Shown one piece after another: positions 50,106 through 62,300 of a stretch of 64,000 nt of DNA. The notes beneath the pieces are model-generated. The model was not told where the DNA came from and ran no database searches. It saw only the letters and a list, made by a program, of their open reading frames with translations. Origin of the DNA: Malassezia japonica (taxonomy: Eukaryota > Basidiomycota > Malasseziomycetes > Malasseziales > Malasseziaceae). Position 1 is the first letter of the stretch. Each line of letters begins with the position of its first letter. The stretch spans positions 372,001-436,000 of the forward strand of contig NC_083373.1 of the NCBI RefSeq assembly GCF_029542785.1. The letters run 5' to 3'. The position numbers and the translations under genes were made by a program.

Positions 50106-53100
50106 TTACATAGACTCAAAATCGTTCACGAGATTGTTGAGCTGCGCCAGCCGGTCCTTGCGCGTCTGCACCGGGGACGGCGTGCGCGATACCTCGTCGC
50201 GCGGCGAGCCCCGTGGCGAGGGCGGGACGCCGAGGTGGCTCGGCTGCGGCGTCGAGGTGCGCGAGACTCCGGTCGGCGTGCCGCCCGCCTCTGGCGCGGG
50301 CGACGCGCGGTTCGCGAGCGTCTCGAGCCAGGCCGTCTGGTCGGGCAGGTCGGTGACAAACGTCGTGCTCTCCTGCGCCTTGGTGTCGTTCATCGACCAG
50401 GACTGGCTGAGCACGCCGTGGTGCGAGAGCGACGAAAAGATCGACGTACCGCCCTGCTCCTCTCCGTCGTCCTGCAGATCGCGCACCTCGCGCGAGTAGT
50501 CCTCGCGGCGGAGCAGGTACGGCCGCAAGAGGTGCTCGTCGATGCGCGCAAGGTGACCTTCGCGCATGTACGACTTGAGCACGCTCGGCTGCACGATGAA
50601 CAGGTTGCCGAGCTGGCGCAGCATCTCGAAGCGATCCGTGACGATCGGCACTTCAAACTTGCAGCAAATGTCCTGGTACATGGCCAGGTCCTTGGTCAGC
50701 ATCAGGCCGCCCGTCGCGCTGACCGTGTACTTTTTGAGGTGCTCGAGGAGCAGCGCGTGGAACCCGACGCCGATCTCGGTCAGGAGCGACTCGCGCGTGC
50801 GCTCCGGAAGGAACGTGAGCGCGGCCGCGTGCAGCGACTCGAGCGCCTCGACGATTGCGAGGCACGGATCGGTGTTCAGTCGGGCAAACATCACGTCGTC
50901 GTTCTTTGGCGCATAGTCCGTCTTTTTCTGCGTCGCGAGGCGCGCCGCGAGGAACGCGAGGATGTTGTCGGTGAACTTTTGCAAGAGTGCCTCGCACTTG
51001 CCTTCCACACGCAGCATATTGTGGTTGTTGTAGATCACCGTCTCGCGGCGGATCGTCACGCTGGGCGCCGTCAGCGGCAGGACGGCCGTCTGGACATAGT
51101 GCTGCCACAGCGTGCTCAGCTGCTCGGTCCGCATCACAAGCTCCAGCGGGGCGAGGTCCGGCGCTTGAGCAGAGCGCACGTCGTACGAAAAGAGCTGCAC
51201 GGTCGCCGTCTCGAGCGCCGCCTCGACGTACGCTTTGAGGTAGGCGTCCGTAAGCACGCGCAAGAGCACAAACGTGTTTTTTGGCACCTCGGTCGCACTC
51301 CCGAGGTCGACGCAGCGGCCGAGCGCCTCGGCGTGCCAGCGCAGCAGGCGCTCGGCGAGGTCGAGGGAAAGCTCGCCACGCGCGTCCGGCGTGTCGTTCT
51401 CGTCGACACGCGGCGGCGCCTCTTCCTCGAGCGGGGTCTGCGCGCCGCGCGCACGGTCGACGAGCTTTTTAAAGGACGACACTGGCGCGGCATTCGCCTG
51501 GTGCCCGGCGCTGTCGGACAGCGTCGCAAAGGCGACACTGCTGCCGAACGACGCGGTATTCGCGCCGGTGAACTGGTCGCGCACGCGGCTAAAGATGGTC
51601 GCATTCGCGCGGCTCGCCTTGATCGTGTTGCGGTGCCACGTAAAGAAGCGGTGCAGCGCATTCGCGCACAGCCCGCTCAGCACACGGCACTCACGGTCGA
51701 TGTACTTGATCTGGTCGAGGTACGGGAAGAAGAGCTCCTCGACCGCCTGGTCGAGCATTGCGGCGAGCGGGCTTCCTCCCGCGGCCGCGAGCTGTGCCGC
51801 AGAGTACGGCTGGCCGAGCAGCGCATTGGTCGCGTCGCTGCGTTGCAGCGCGTCAGCTTCGGCGCCCGACAGCGAAAAGAGCCCGTCGAGGCTGCTCTGG
51901 GGCCCGTACGCACTCGACACGGTGATGCCGGCCGAGCGCAGATCGATCATCTTGACGTCGTTCACGAGCTGGAGCGCGCTACTGCGCGTCACATGCAGCA
52001 TACGCAGGAACGCGAGGCCGGTAATGTCGGCGGTCGGATCGTGCTTGGCGGTCTGCGGCGCGCTTTCCTGGTCGATCTCCTGGGCGCGGTGCATGATGGC
52101 TTCCACAAACGCCTGGACGCTCTGTGCAAAGACGCGCTGCAGGAACGTCTGCATGACCAGCAGCGGACTCGGAAAGACGGCCGCAATGATCTGCGCCTCG
52201 AGCTCGACCGTGCGCCGGATCTCGACAAAGAGCGCATCGAGCGCCGGCTCCTTGCGCGGCGGCAGCGCGTCGGGGTCCGAAATCGCCTCCCACATCGGCG
52301 ACTTGTCAATCTGCTCCGCTTCTGTCACGCGGTCTTTCGAGATGAAAAAGTCGTGCTGGTTCACATAGATCTGGATGCAGCTCACGCCTCCGTTGAAGCT
52401 CTGGAGGACATGCGCAATGTGCGACATGGTCTTGGGATCCGAGCGGCGGTAGTACTTGTCAAAGAGCTTGAGCATATCGCGCTCAAACTGCTCGCAGTAG
52501 CGGTCAATCGCCTCGCGCGTCGCATGGCTGCCTTTAATATCGACTTCCCGCGAGATGACCGCGAGGCGGCGCGCAATCATCGCCGCCTTGAGGCGCCCTT
52601 CGCGGCCGCCTTCCTTGCGCAGCTTGTCGAGGCGCGTCGTGTCGCCGCGCGCAAACATGTAGTAGTACTCGATCAGGTCGTGCGTCTCGCTCGCGCGCGT
52701 CCGCTGGCGGTCGAGCGACTCGAGCTGCTCACCGATACGGATCGCCGTGCGGCCCACATCCGAGATACGCTCCTGCAGCTGCGCAAACGAGGTCTGCGTC
52801 GCGTCAAAGTTGTTGGTCAGCTGGCGCAGCTTTTTGGTATACACCGACTGCGACACTTGCACCGCCGAGTTGAGCGTCGTACACCGCTCCGCTACGCGCG
52901 CACGCATCTCCTGCAGCTCCGCGCTGCTCTCCGAAAAGGTTTTGAGAAAGGGGCGCGCGTCAAAGACGGGCTGCGCACGCGCCGCCTCGAGGTGCTCCTC
53001 CGAGAGGCCCGCGATCAGCTCGGGCGCGTGAAAGGTGCCTTGGAAGTTGGGGAGGCCCAGCAGACGCTCCCGCGCCATCTCTTTCGTCTCCACGGCCGCG

Positions 53101-53168
53101 CTCGGCGGCGGCGCAGGCACCGGGCGGTGCCGCGCGCGCGGCGCACCGACCACGCCAGACTCCGCCAT
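50106..53168 (-). CDS. SEC10: Exocyst complex component Sec10
   Basis: 1020 aa, no intron. Subunit of the exocyst, which tethers secretory vesicles to the plasma membrane. N-terminal coiled coils (about 85-160) precede HDLIEYYYMFARGDTTRL. The family signature IAHVLQSFNGGVSCIQIYVNQHDFFIS sits at about 255-281. The C-terminus has VPIVTDRFEMLRQLGNLFIVQPSVLKSYMREGHLARI. A Ser/Pro/Thr-rich tail of about 100 residues follows (TPTGVSRTSTPQPSHLG). Its stop codon overlaps the word TAATGTAC shared with other genes' 3' ends. Confidence 0.92.
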   Translation of the reverse strand: MAESGVVGAPRARHRPVPAPPPSAAVETKEMARERLLGLPNFQGTFHAPELIAGLSEEHLEAARAQPVFDARPFLKTFSESSAELQEMRARVAERCTTLNSAVQVSQSVYTKKLRQLTNNFDATQTSFAQLQERISDVGRTAIRIGEQLESLDRQRTRASETHDLIEYYYMFARGDTTRLDKLRKEGGREGRLKAAMIARRLAVISREVDIKGSHATREAIDRYCEQFERDMLKLFDKYYRRSDPKTMSHIAHVLQSFNGGVSCIQIYVNQHDFFISKDRVTEAEQIDKSPMWEAISDPDALPPRKEPALDALFVEIRRTVELEAQIIAAVFPSPLLVMQTFLQRVFAQSVQAFVEAIMHRAQEIDQESAPQTAKHDPTADITGLAFLRMLHVTRSSALQLVNDVKMIDLRSAGITVSSAYGPQSSLDGLFSLSGAEADALQRSDATNALLGQPYSAAQLAAAGGSPLAAMLDQAVEELFFPYLDQIKYIDRECRVLSGLCANALHRFFTWHRNTIKASRANATIFSRVRDQFTGANTASFGSSVAFATLSDSAGHQANAAPVSSFKKLVDRARGAQTPLEEEAPPRVDENDTPDARGELSLDLAERLLRWHAEALGRCVDLGSATEVPKNTFVLLRVLTDAYLKAYVEAALETATVQLFSYDVRSAQAPDLAPLELVMRTEQLSTLWQHYVQTAVLPLTAPSVTIRRETVIYNNHNMLRVEGKCEALLQKFTDNILAFLAARLATQKKTDYAPKNDDVMFARLNTDPCLAIVEALESLHAAALTFLPERTRESLLTEIGVGFHALLLEHLKKYTVSATGGLMLTKDLAMYQDICCKFEVPIVTDRFEMLRQLGNLFIVQPSVLKSYMREGHLARIDEHLLRPYLLRREDYSREVRDLQDDGEEQGGTSIFSSLSHHGVLSQSWSMNDTKAQESTTFVTDLPDQTAWLETLANRASPAPEAGGTPTGVSRTSTPQPSHLGVPPSPRGSPRDEVSRTPSPVQTRKDRLAQLNNLVNDFESM

Positions 53169-53207
53169 GGTAGAAGGGCCCGAGCTGACTAAAGTTGTTT
53201 TTTCGTT

Positions 53208-55505
53208 ATGGCGGCAACATTCGCGGCGCTCGTTAGCGCGCTGGTCGACGAGCCGGAGCGCTCATGCGTGGCGCAGGCCGTGGCTGAGGCCGAGGCGACG
53301 CAGGCACTGCGTACGCTCGACGACGACGAAAAGAAGGCGCTCGAAAAGCGCATTTCCGCCCTGCTCGGCACGCCGGCCGCACAGCAGGGCCATGCATGGC
53401 ACGCTGCAGGGTCGGTGGCCGCCGCGTACGTCGCGCAGCAGGGGTGGGACGCGGTCGAGGCGAACGGCGGGGAATGGGTCCACCGTGCGCTCGCCCTCTG
53501 CGAGCAGGCCCTGCTGCAGATGCAGGGCGGCTCAGAAAAGGCACGCGACGCGCTCCTCCCTTTCCTGGGCGTCGTCGTGCGCGAGGCGATGGGCGCAGAA
53601 GCAAGCGCGCACCCCGAGTACTACCGCGTAGTCGTCGCGCCCAACGTCCCAAAGCTCGCTAGCGCGCTGGTCGAGCTGGCGGCCGAGCCAAACGCCGAGC
53701 TCCTTGCGCTGCTGTACGCATCCTTTGTGCGCAACGCCACGACATATCGCCCGCACGTCGCAAAACTGCACGCGCTGTGCATGCGCATCCTATTTGCACC
53801 GCACGCCGAACCGGGCGGCACGCCGCCGCCGGAAGCACTCGCCGCGGCGGCCGCGCGCCTCTTTTCGGCGCTGCACCTCACCGGCGCTGTCAGCGAGGGA
53901 ACGGCGCACGGCAAGGTCCTGCAGACCCAGCTGTGGGCCGCACCCGCGACCGAGATGCTCGACGCGGCCTTTGCGGCGCTCGGCTCGCTGACGCCGTCGC
54001 GCGCTCCGGCGCCCTGCGCGGCGCTCGGCTGGAGCAAGACGACGCCGGACTATGTCGTGGGTATTCCCTGGAGCTGTGCGCGTCTCTTTTGCCTGGCAGG
54101 CGACGACGCGCACCTCGGCGTCCTGATGCACTACCTCGCGACGCCGACGCCGCGCCCGGTGCCGGTGCCGATCGGGCGCGTGGTGCTGCTGGCCGCCAGC
54201 ATGATTCGCGTGCGCTCGGACGATGCGGCGCCGCGCGATCAGCTGCGTGCCGAGGCCGCGGCGCTGCCCCAGGTGCGCCGCGCGGGCCTGCGCCTCCTTG
54301 GCGAGGTCGTTGCGCAGTTCCAAGAGGCGTGCTGGCCCTATCTCTACGACGAGCACAGCGTACTGGACGACGTGTGCACGGCCGCCGAGCGTGCAGCCGG
54401 CGACCGCGAGCGTCTGATTGCGCTGCGCACGCTCTCGCTCCTTCTTACGAGCGGCATGCTGCCGGATGCGTCGCTGCCGGGCGCGGCGCTCCCGCTGGAT
54501 CCGGCGTCGGGGCGCGTACAGCGCACGGCGCGCCTCGCGATCGATGCGTGCAGCACGTTTTTGCTTCCGCAGGCCTCGGAGCCTGCAGCGAAGCGCGCGC
54601 GCGTCTTTGAGAGCGATGCCGTGCTTGCGTCGACACGCGCAGCGCAGGACGCGGTCCTCGGCCAGTCCAACCTCGCGTGGCAGCTGGCGCGGGCGGGCGT
54701 GTGCCTCTTCCAGGCAGTGTTCCGCACGCTTGCGTGCAGTGCGACGCCAGGAAGCCGCGACCTGGCACGGACGGGGGCGCTGGTCGTGCTTGGCCTTGCC
54801 GAGGCGACCGTCGACGGACGCGTGCTCGACGTCGCGCGTGCCGACACCCTTGCACTGTGCCTCGCCAGCATCACCGCAGTGGCCGAGCTGGTGCTTGCCA
54901 ATGGCGGGGCGCTTGTTGCGTACATTTTGCTTCGTATCCGTGCGCTGTTTGTGCGTGGCGCTGCATCGCCTGTGGCGCTCGTGCGTGCGGCGTGCGAGTC
55001 GGCGCTCGCACGTACGCTGCCCCTGCTGCGTCCTCGTGCGCCGCCGGTGTTTGATAGCGTGGACTCGGCGGCACTCGAAGGAAGCGACGTGGACGTCGTG
55101 CCGCTTCCCAAGCCGGGCTACGACGCGAGCAAACGGGGCGTTGCGGCACTGTACGAAGCACACCGACTTGACAATCCAGACATGGACGTGGAAGGTGCTG
55201 GGGAGGGACAAGAAGAAGGCGAGATGGGAATTCGGGCGGCGGCACCTGCTCCGGCAGCCGCTCCAGTGGCCGCTCCGGCGGCTGCTCCTGTCTCGGCAAC
55301 CGCTCCGGCAACCGCTCCGGCGGCTGCTCCTGTGGCAGCTCCTGCCCCTGCGGCGGCTCCTGCCCCTGTGGCGGCTCCTGCCGCCAAGGTCGTACCGCCG
55401 TCTGCGCCCGCACCGGCAGCGTCGATCCCGCTTGACACGCCCGATTCCGACTCGGACTCGGACGCGATGCCCGAGCTCGATGCCGGCGGCTCGGACGACG
55501 AGTAG
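53208..55505 (+). CDS. RIX1: Rix1/PELP1-type pre-rRNA processing protein
   Basis: 765 aa, no intron. Helical-repeat subunit of the Rix1-Ipi complex that matures ITS2 and the 60S particle. Residues 1-650 are Ala/Leu-rich helical repeats with the Rix1 mark IPWSCARLFCLAGDD. The acidic, Pro/Ala-rich C-terminus (about 670-765) resembles the PELP1 tail. It carries an imperfect tandem repeat of Pro-Val/Ala-Ala units (55230-55390) and ends DSDSDSDAMPELDAGGSDDE. Divergent from SEC10 (39 bp). Assignment is by layout and one strong motif. Confidence 0.72.
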   Translation: MAATFAALVSALVDEPERSCVAQAVAEAEATQALRTLDDDEKKALEKRISALLGTPAAQQGHAWHAAGSVAAAYVAQQGWDAVEANGGEWVHRALALCEQALLQMQGGSEKARDALLPFLGVVVREAMGAEASAHPEYYRVVVAPNVPKLASALVELAAEPNAELLALLYASFVRNATTYRPHVAKLHALCMRILFAPHAEPGGTPPPEALAAAAARLFSALHLTGAVSEGTAHGKVLQTQLWAAPATEMLDAAFAALGSLTPSRAPAPCAALGWSKTTPDYVVGIPWSCARLFCLAGDDAHLGVLMHYLATPTPRPVPVPIGRVVLLAASMIRVRSDDAAPRDQLRAEAAALPQVRRAGLRLLGEVVAQFQEACWPYLYDEHSVLDDVCTAAERAAGDRERLIALRTLSLLLTSGMLPDASLPGAALPLDPASGRVQRTARLAIDACSTFLLPQASEPAAKRARVFESDAVLASTRAAQDAVLGQSNLAWQLARAGVCLFQAVFRTLACSATPGSRDLARTGALVVLGLAEATVDGRVLDVARADTLALCLASITAVAELVLANGGALVAYILLRIRALFVRGAASPVALVRAACESALARTLPLLRPRAPPVFDSVDSAALEGSDVDVVPLPKPGYDASKRGVAALYEAHRLDNPDMDVEGAGEGQEEGEMGIRAAAPAPAAAPVAAPAAAPVSATAPATAPAAAPVAAPAPAAAPAPVAAPAAKVVPPSAPAPAASIPLDTPDSDSDSDAMPELDAGGSDDE
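55230..55390 (+). repeat. Imperfect Pro/Ala-coding tandem repeat in RIX1 tail
   Basis: Repeating GCTCC(T/G)G-type units encode alternating AAP/VAAP triplets and quartets. The length is likely to vary between strains. Confidence 0.6.
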
Positions 55506-55609
55506 CAGGCTACCGCCCGCGCTGCTGTGCCCCCGACGCGTGTCATTCCCCCATCGCCTGATCCTCCCAACACGCCCTTGGCAGTCTTGCAGATAGCTCT
55601 ATACCCTAC

Positions 55610-57126
55610 CTAGCTCTCTGCTACGGCCGGCACACGTTCTGCGCCATACACGCGCTCTGCACACCGCAGGCACTCCCATCCGCCCTGGTCCTGCAGATCG
55701 TCGTCGGTCGACTCGGACATGAGCTTTTCGGCGATGCAATAGTAGCAGTAAATGCACCCGTTCCCCTTTTCGGCGCACGGCAGCGTCTGGTACGGCGTCG
55801 TCGCGAGCGCGTCGAGATACTTGATCCCGTTTGGCGACGCGGCCAAGAGGCTCGGCCGGCTCGTCTCCTGCGGCTGCACGCCCTGTGCACGACGTGCGGC
55901 GCGGCGCTCGGCGAGCTTCGCTGCACGCACGGCCGCGCGCTGTGCGGCGGCGCTCGACTCGGCCGGCTCCTCCTCGCGGTCCTTTTCGCGGTTGCGGCGG
56001 CGCGCGACGAGGCCCTTGCTGGGGTGCAGTGGGTCGACACTTGGGATCGCGACGTGCGGCGGCGGCGGCGGCGGCGGCGGGGCCTGCGCGCGCACGTCGA
56101 TGTCAACGCCTGCGGCCTTCTCGAGGCGCTCAAAGCAGATCGCACAGCACTCTTCCGGGAGGTTGTAGTAGCGGCCATATGCCGGACGGTCGCGGCGTCC
56201 GCCGAGGCGTACGCGCCCCGCCTTTTCGTCGTGTTCAAGGCCGATGCGCTTCGAGATACCCTGCGGGAGCGTGCCGTGCAGCGCGGCAAGCACCGTGGGG
56301 TGCGTCGGAATGCGCGCGAGCCTCCGGAGCAGGCGCTGTGGCTTGACGAGCGGCAGCAAAAAGAGGAGGAATTCCTGTGTGAGCCACGCGACGTACCGTG
56401 AATGCATTCCAGACCAGCTGCCGATTCAGGAACTCGAACGAGACGTTGCGGTTCAACGCGCGGTTCGCGTACGTGAGGCGCATGCCGAGAATGCGGTCGG
56501 CGATCGTGCGGTACTTGCCGTTCCACAGGAAAAAGCCAAAGTTGAGCAGCCCCAGCATGTTCCACAGGCGCTGCCCCTGCTCCGCAAGTGACCACGCGAG
56601 GAATTCGGGCGAGTCGCTCGGCGCGTCGGCGTACGAGCGGTCGCTCATCCACGCCTTGCTTTTCGTGTATGCGTACGGGAGGATGATGGTCAGAATAGGG
56701 TACATCCCCAGCTGGAACCAGCGCAGCGGCGCATCGCGCGCGGTCGATTGCACTGTGTGAGTCGTGCGACGTACGCCCCGAAGTATGCGCCCACTCGTTC
56801 CGGTACTTGAGGTTCTGGAGCATGGCACCGTACGACGCGCTCCGGTCATAGATACTAAACTTGTACAGTGCCAGCTTCAGCAAGAGGTAGATCTCTGCCG
56901 AGTGGCGTGTCGCGGCCGTCGGCGAGACATTCCGCAGCGCCGCCTTGACCGGCTCGGCGAGCAGGTCGGTCAGCTCCTGGTCCAAGAGGTCCGCGTCCAG
57001 CTGGCCCACGCGCTGCACACGCAGCACCGGTGACGGAAAGTGCGACAGGCGCCCCCGAATCTGCTTGATCTGCGGCCGCGCGCGGTCGTACGCCGCCTCG
57101 TAAAACGCCCGCTCGTCCCCACGCAT
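55610..57126 (-). CDS. PEX2: Peroxisomal RING ubiquitin ligase Pex2
   Basis: Complement join 55610-56374, 56397-56752, 56775-57126 (490 aa); two 22-nt introns. RING-family E3 in the peroxisomal membrane that ubiquitinates Pex5 for recycling. N-terminal Pex2/12 domain with membrane helices (LGMYPILTIILPYAY, LLNFGFFLWNGKY). The RING is split by a long insertion: CAICFERLEKA... (about 345), then CAEKGNGCIYCYYCIAEKL and WECLRC near the end. The insertion (about 360-430) is Arg/Ala/Glu-rich with a Pro8 run. The first splice completes a Leu codon between HTSG and QSTARD; the second joins NAFT to EFLLFLLPL. Confidence 0.9.
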
Positions 57127-57161
57127 CGTCGCGAGAGCGAGGATCGGGCGATCGGGCTACG

Positions 57162-57805
<644 letters not shown>

Positions 57806-59304
57806 CTACGCAGGCGGAAAAGGGAGCACCGGCGGCGCGCCGTACGGCACGACCGGCGGCGCGTGCACCGAGTGGATCCAGTCGTGGGTACGTGCATAGT
57901 TCGGCGGCGGCGCACGCATCGCGGCCATGTCCGCCTCAAACGCGAGCGCCTGGTCATCCTCGTTGCCGTCGTCGCTCAGCTCGTCGCTGAACGGCTGGGT
58001 ATGCAAGTCGCGCATCCGCTGCGTGATGCGCTCGTCGGGGTCGAGGTCGTCGTCCGGCTCGTCGTCGTCCAGGGCAGGGTTGAACGAAGTACGCGGCGTC
58101 GCCTGCATCTGCACACTCGGCGCAAAGGGCATCGACCGCAGGTTATCAATGATACGCGTCCGCAGACCATCGAGGTACGCGGGCGTGTTGAGGTTGTCCA
58201 TGCCGGTCATGGGCACGTCGAGCTTGTACTCGGGCCCAAAGTACTGGATGTACTCGTTAAAAGGCAGGTCCGCCGCAAGCTCCTCGCCGAGGAGCAGGCC
58301 CGTCTCGTAGGTCCATGTCCGTGCGACGTTGCGCACCGTGTAGCCTCCGCCGCCGAGGCAGATGAGCGGCACGTTGAACGAGCGCACAAACTCGACGCAG
58401 TCCGCGTGGCCGCGCATACTCAAATTGAAGCAGCCGAGCTTGTCGCCCGCGAGCGAGTCGGCGCCGCACTGCAGCACGACGGCCCCGGGGCGGTACCAGT
58501 CCATAATGTGCTGGATCACCGGGCGGAAGATGGCGCCAAAGGTCGTTGCGTCGATCCCGTCGCGCAGTGGCACATTGACCGCGTATGCCTTGCCCCGCTT
58601 GATGCCGATGTCGCGCACGTCGCCCGTGCCGGGGAAAAAGTCGCCAAACTTGTGGAAGGACGCGGTCATGACGCGATCGGTCGAGTAGAACGCCTCCTCG
58701 ACGCCGTCGCCGTGGTGCACATCAATATCAATATAGAGCACACGGAGGTGCGTGCGCAGCAGCTCGAGGATCGCGAGCACAATGTCGTTCGTGTAGCAAA
58801 ACCCACTTGCCTCGCGCTTCTTGGCGTGGTGCAGGCCGCCGGACCAGTTGATCGCGACATCGGCGAGGCCCGTATTCAGACGATTCGCCGCCGAGATCGA
58901 GCCGCCGCATGAGATCGTGCAGAACTCGTACAGCCCGTCAAACGCGGGGCAGTCCTCGCCGATGAGGAAACGCGTGCCGTCGCCCGTCAGCTCCTGGACC
59001 GTCTCGGGGCTGACGCGGCTCAGAAAGTCAATGTACTCGTCGGTATGGAACTTGGTCATTTGCTCGCGCGTCGCACGGGGAGGGCGCTGCGTCAGCGGGG
59101 CAACGTACCAGGATCTGCATCTTCTTGTCCAGCCCATAGTTCACAATCAGGTTGTGCGCCATGCGCATGCGGTGCGGCTTCATCGGGTGACCAAAGCCGT
59201 ACGAGTAATTGCCGACATCATCTGCGTAAGCCAGTCCACGTACTGTCGTAGTAGTAGGCCACCTTGCTGGCCGGCGAGCGAAACACCGGCGGCGGCTCCA
59301 TCAT
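57806..59304 (-). CDS. RPD3: Class I histone deacetylase Rpd3
   Basis: Complement join 57806-59086, 59109-59221, 59244-59304 (484 aa); two 22-nt introns. Zinc deacetylase of Sin3-type corepressors. Spliced N-terminus: [27 protein letters not shown]. The catalytic centre follows: [56 protein letters not shown] and [16 protein letters not shown]. This wording is Rpd3/HDAC1-like rather than Hos2-like. The C-terminal tail (about 375-484) is acidic and Pro-rich. The introns fall at DN|DVGNY and IL|RPPRAT, both restoring the family sequence. Confidence 0.95.
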
Positions 59305-59362
59305 GCACGTCGTAGCCAAGGTCCAACGTCTCGGCCGAAGTGGAGGTGCTGCTCCGTGCGGG

Positions 59363-62300
59363 ATGCCGCGAGGAACGCGCCGCCGGGCGCCGGACGAGGA
59401 CGCGTCGCGGAAGCGCGCGCGCACCGGCGAGGACGAAGAGCTTTTTGACGATGTGAGTGAGGAGGAAATCGAGAGCGACGCGTCGTCCGACGAGTACGAG
59501 CCGGACGAGGCGCCACAGCCCGAGGAGGGCGAAGAGGTGGAAATCGAGCAGGAGGGCTTTACGCGCCTGATCAATGCGTTTACCAACGAGCCCAGCGGGC
59601 GCAGCGAGCGCACAAAGAACTCGTGGAATCAGTCGATGGAAGCGGAGATGGAGTCGTTTCACCACGAGCTCAGAGACGTCAACGGGTACGCGCGCAAACA
59701 CAAGGCGACGCGCATCCGCGAGCAGGCGCTATCTCCCGAAGTCAAGGCGCTCCTTGCACAGGCCAACATTGCGTACGTCGAGGCGAACCTCCCGGCGGCG
59801 ATCCGCCAGCTGGAGGAGGTGATCCGCATCGAACCGACTGTCAAGGGCGCTTGGTACACCCTCGGCATGTGCTTTGAAGAGATGGGCGAGGAGGAGAAAT
59901 CGATCCAGTGCCGCATCGTCGGCGCGCACCTCACAAGCAACGCGAGCGACGAGTGGAAGTCGCTCGCACGCCGCAGCAGGGAACGCGGCCTGTTCCAGCA
60001 GTCGATCTATTGCTTGCAGCAGGCGATCAAGAAAAACCGAAACGACCTCGACGCGCTGTGGGACCAGGCCGTGCTGCTCAAGGACTCGGGACGCCAGCGC
60101 GCCGCTGTCGAGGCATTCCAGGCGATCCTCAAGATTCAGCCGTACGACGCCGAGGTACTCTGCGAGCTGATTCCGCTACTCGTGTCGCTCGGCGAGTACG
60201 ACGTCGGAGTCGGCATCCTCGAGGGGATGCGCCGCGCAAGTATGCACGGGGGGAGCTCGGACCCGAACCTCGATCCGGCACTGCAAGAGCACGCGCCGCC
60301 GCCGGACGTTGCTTTTTCCTTGAACGAGCTCGTGACGCTCGCCGACCTGCTTCTCCTGCTCCGGCGGCCGCTCCAGGTGATCCTCGTGATCAAGCAGACG
60401 ATCCGCTGGCTGCGTGGCGAGGCACGCGAGGACCAACCGGAGGATGCAGAGCACGACCTCGAACTCGACGACAGCGCGCAGCCACTCGATCGCGAAGTGC
60501 GCCTGCGCCTCGGCAAGGCGCGCTTCATGCTCAAGGACTACGACGAGGGCAAGCGCCACTTTTCCCTCCTCGCCGACGAGGCAGAGCCGGGCGAACATCC
60601 GATGCTCTTTCTCGAGATGGCCGACTGCCTATTTGAACACCAGCAATACAGCAACGCCCTCGACTGGTACCGCACACTGGCCGACGAGGCGCTAGTCGAC
60701 GATGTCCAGCTGTACGTCCACATGGGCATCTGCTTCCAGCAGCTCGATCGGCCCGCCGAGGCCGCGCAGGTCTACGAATCCGTGCTCGATGCGAATCCGG
60801 ACCACTTTGACGTAAAGCTCAGCCTTGCAGAGGTGTGCGAAGAGCTGGGGCTGCGCGACAAGGCGCTGCGGCTCGTCAACGAGGTCCTCGTGGCGCGCAA
60901 CGAGCTGCGTGGCTCGAATGCGGACCCCCTTGCGCCGCCGCTCCTGCCAAACATGGACGAAGAGCAAGGGCCTTCGCTCTCGTTCTTCAACGAGGACGGC
61001 GCCGCACAGCCTGCGCCGAGCGGCTCGTCGCGCGTCTCGCGCTCGGGCCTGTCGTACCCCGAGCGCCAGCGCCTCGAGCAGCAGCGTGAGGAAGAGACGC
61101 GCCTGGCATGGGTACAGCTCTCTGCGCTCGAGCCCCAGGTGTTTGTCGACGGGTTCTGGCAGCACGACTTTGTGTTCCTTGATGGGCCCGTTGACGCGCC
61201 GGACGAGCCGCGTACGTCGTCAGGCGAAGTGCGCAAACGCTTCGACGCTACACGCCAGTGGATGCAGGTCGCTGGGCGCCTCGTCGACTCGTTCCGGTCC
61301 ATGTCGCTCCTCTTCCCCAAAGAGCGCTATACCAAGTACCGCGGTGTCGTACGCCCACGCCGCAACCGCCGCTCTAAGGCGTCAGACCTCGATAGCCATG
61401 CCGAGGCACTCTTGTCGCGCCTGCGAGACCATCTCGTGGACGAGGCGTCGCCCGAGGCTGCCGAGCTCGCGCCCGAGCAGACCTCGTTCCGCACGATCGA
61501 CTTTGATGACTGGGTCGCGCTCTTTATGAAGGTATGTTTTGTTTACTGATACAGTACGCCGTCGGCCTTGCCAAGCTCGGCGGTGAAGAAGAGGCGATCC
61601 ACGACATGTTTCGCCATATTATGGTCTCGAATACCGTGTGGCCCTCGGAAGAACGCAAAATGGCGCTGCATCTCTGTTGGCTCGGTACGTGTTCTCTCTG
61701 ATGTAGCCTGCGCCATCTACGCGCGCGACTCTGCGCGGGTGTTTGACATTGCGCGGTGGTTCCCGACGCACTACCAGTTCCACAACGAGCCGCTGCGCCT
61801 CATTTCGTCGATTGCCAACGGCCTCGGCTTTTACGGTGTGGATGCATTCGTGAGCGCGACCAACACCAAGCAGTACCAGCGGCGGATGCGCACGCAGGAG
61901 GCCATCGTGACTGGGCGCCCGGCCAAGGTCAATCCCCGCACCGGACGCTGGACCACGGTCGGCGCCGAGGACGACGAGGCGGACGAGACAATCGACGGCG
62001 ACGAGCCGCGGCTTGGCAGTACGAATGCCCAACAAGTGCCGACCAAGTCGTCGCCCATCAGCGAAATGTTCTACGGCTACCTCATGCTGTGCGCTAGCAG
62101 CTATCAGCCGGCGATGGGTACGTCGAGCGACTCACACAGGCTATCTTCTCCGTGCATTAGCACTCCAGCCCAACGATCCCCTCTTGTGCCTCCTGTGCAG
62201 TGTCGCGTGCTTCAGCCGCGCGACGAACCGCCAGGTGGATAACCGCAACCACACCATCGTGCAAGGTCTCGCGATCCTCACGCAGTACGCCGACCTGCGG

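Noticed and set aside
50091..53192. A 1033-codon open frame antisense to SEC10
   Set aside because: Same cause: Arg/Leu/His-rich translation without motifs, opposite a clear Sec10.
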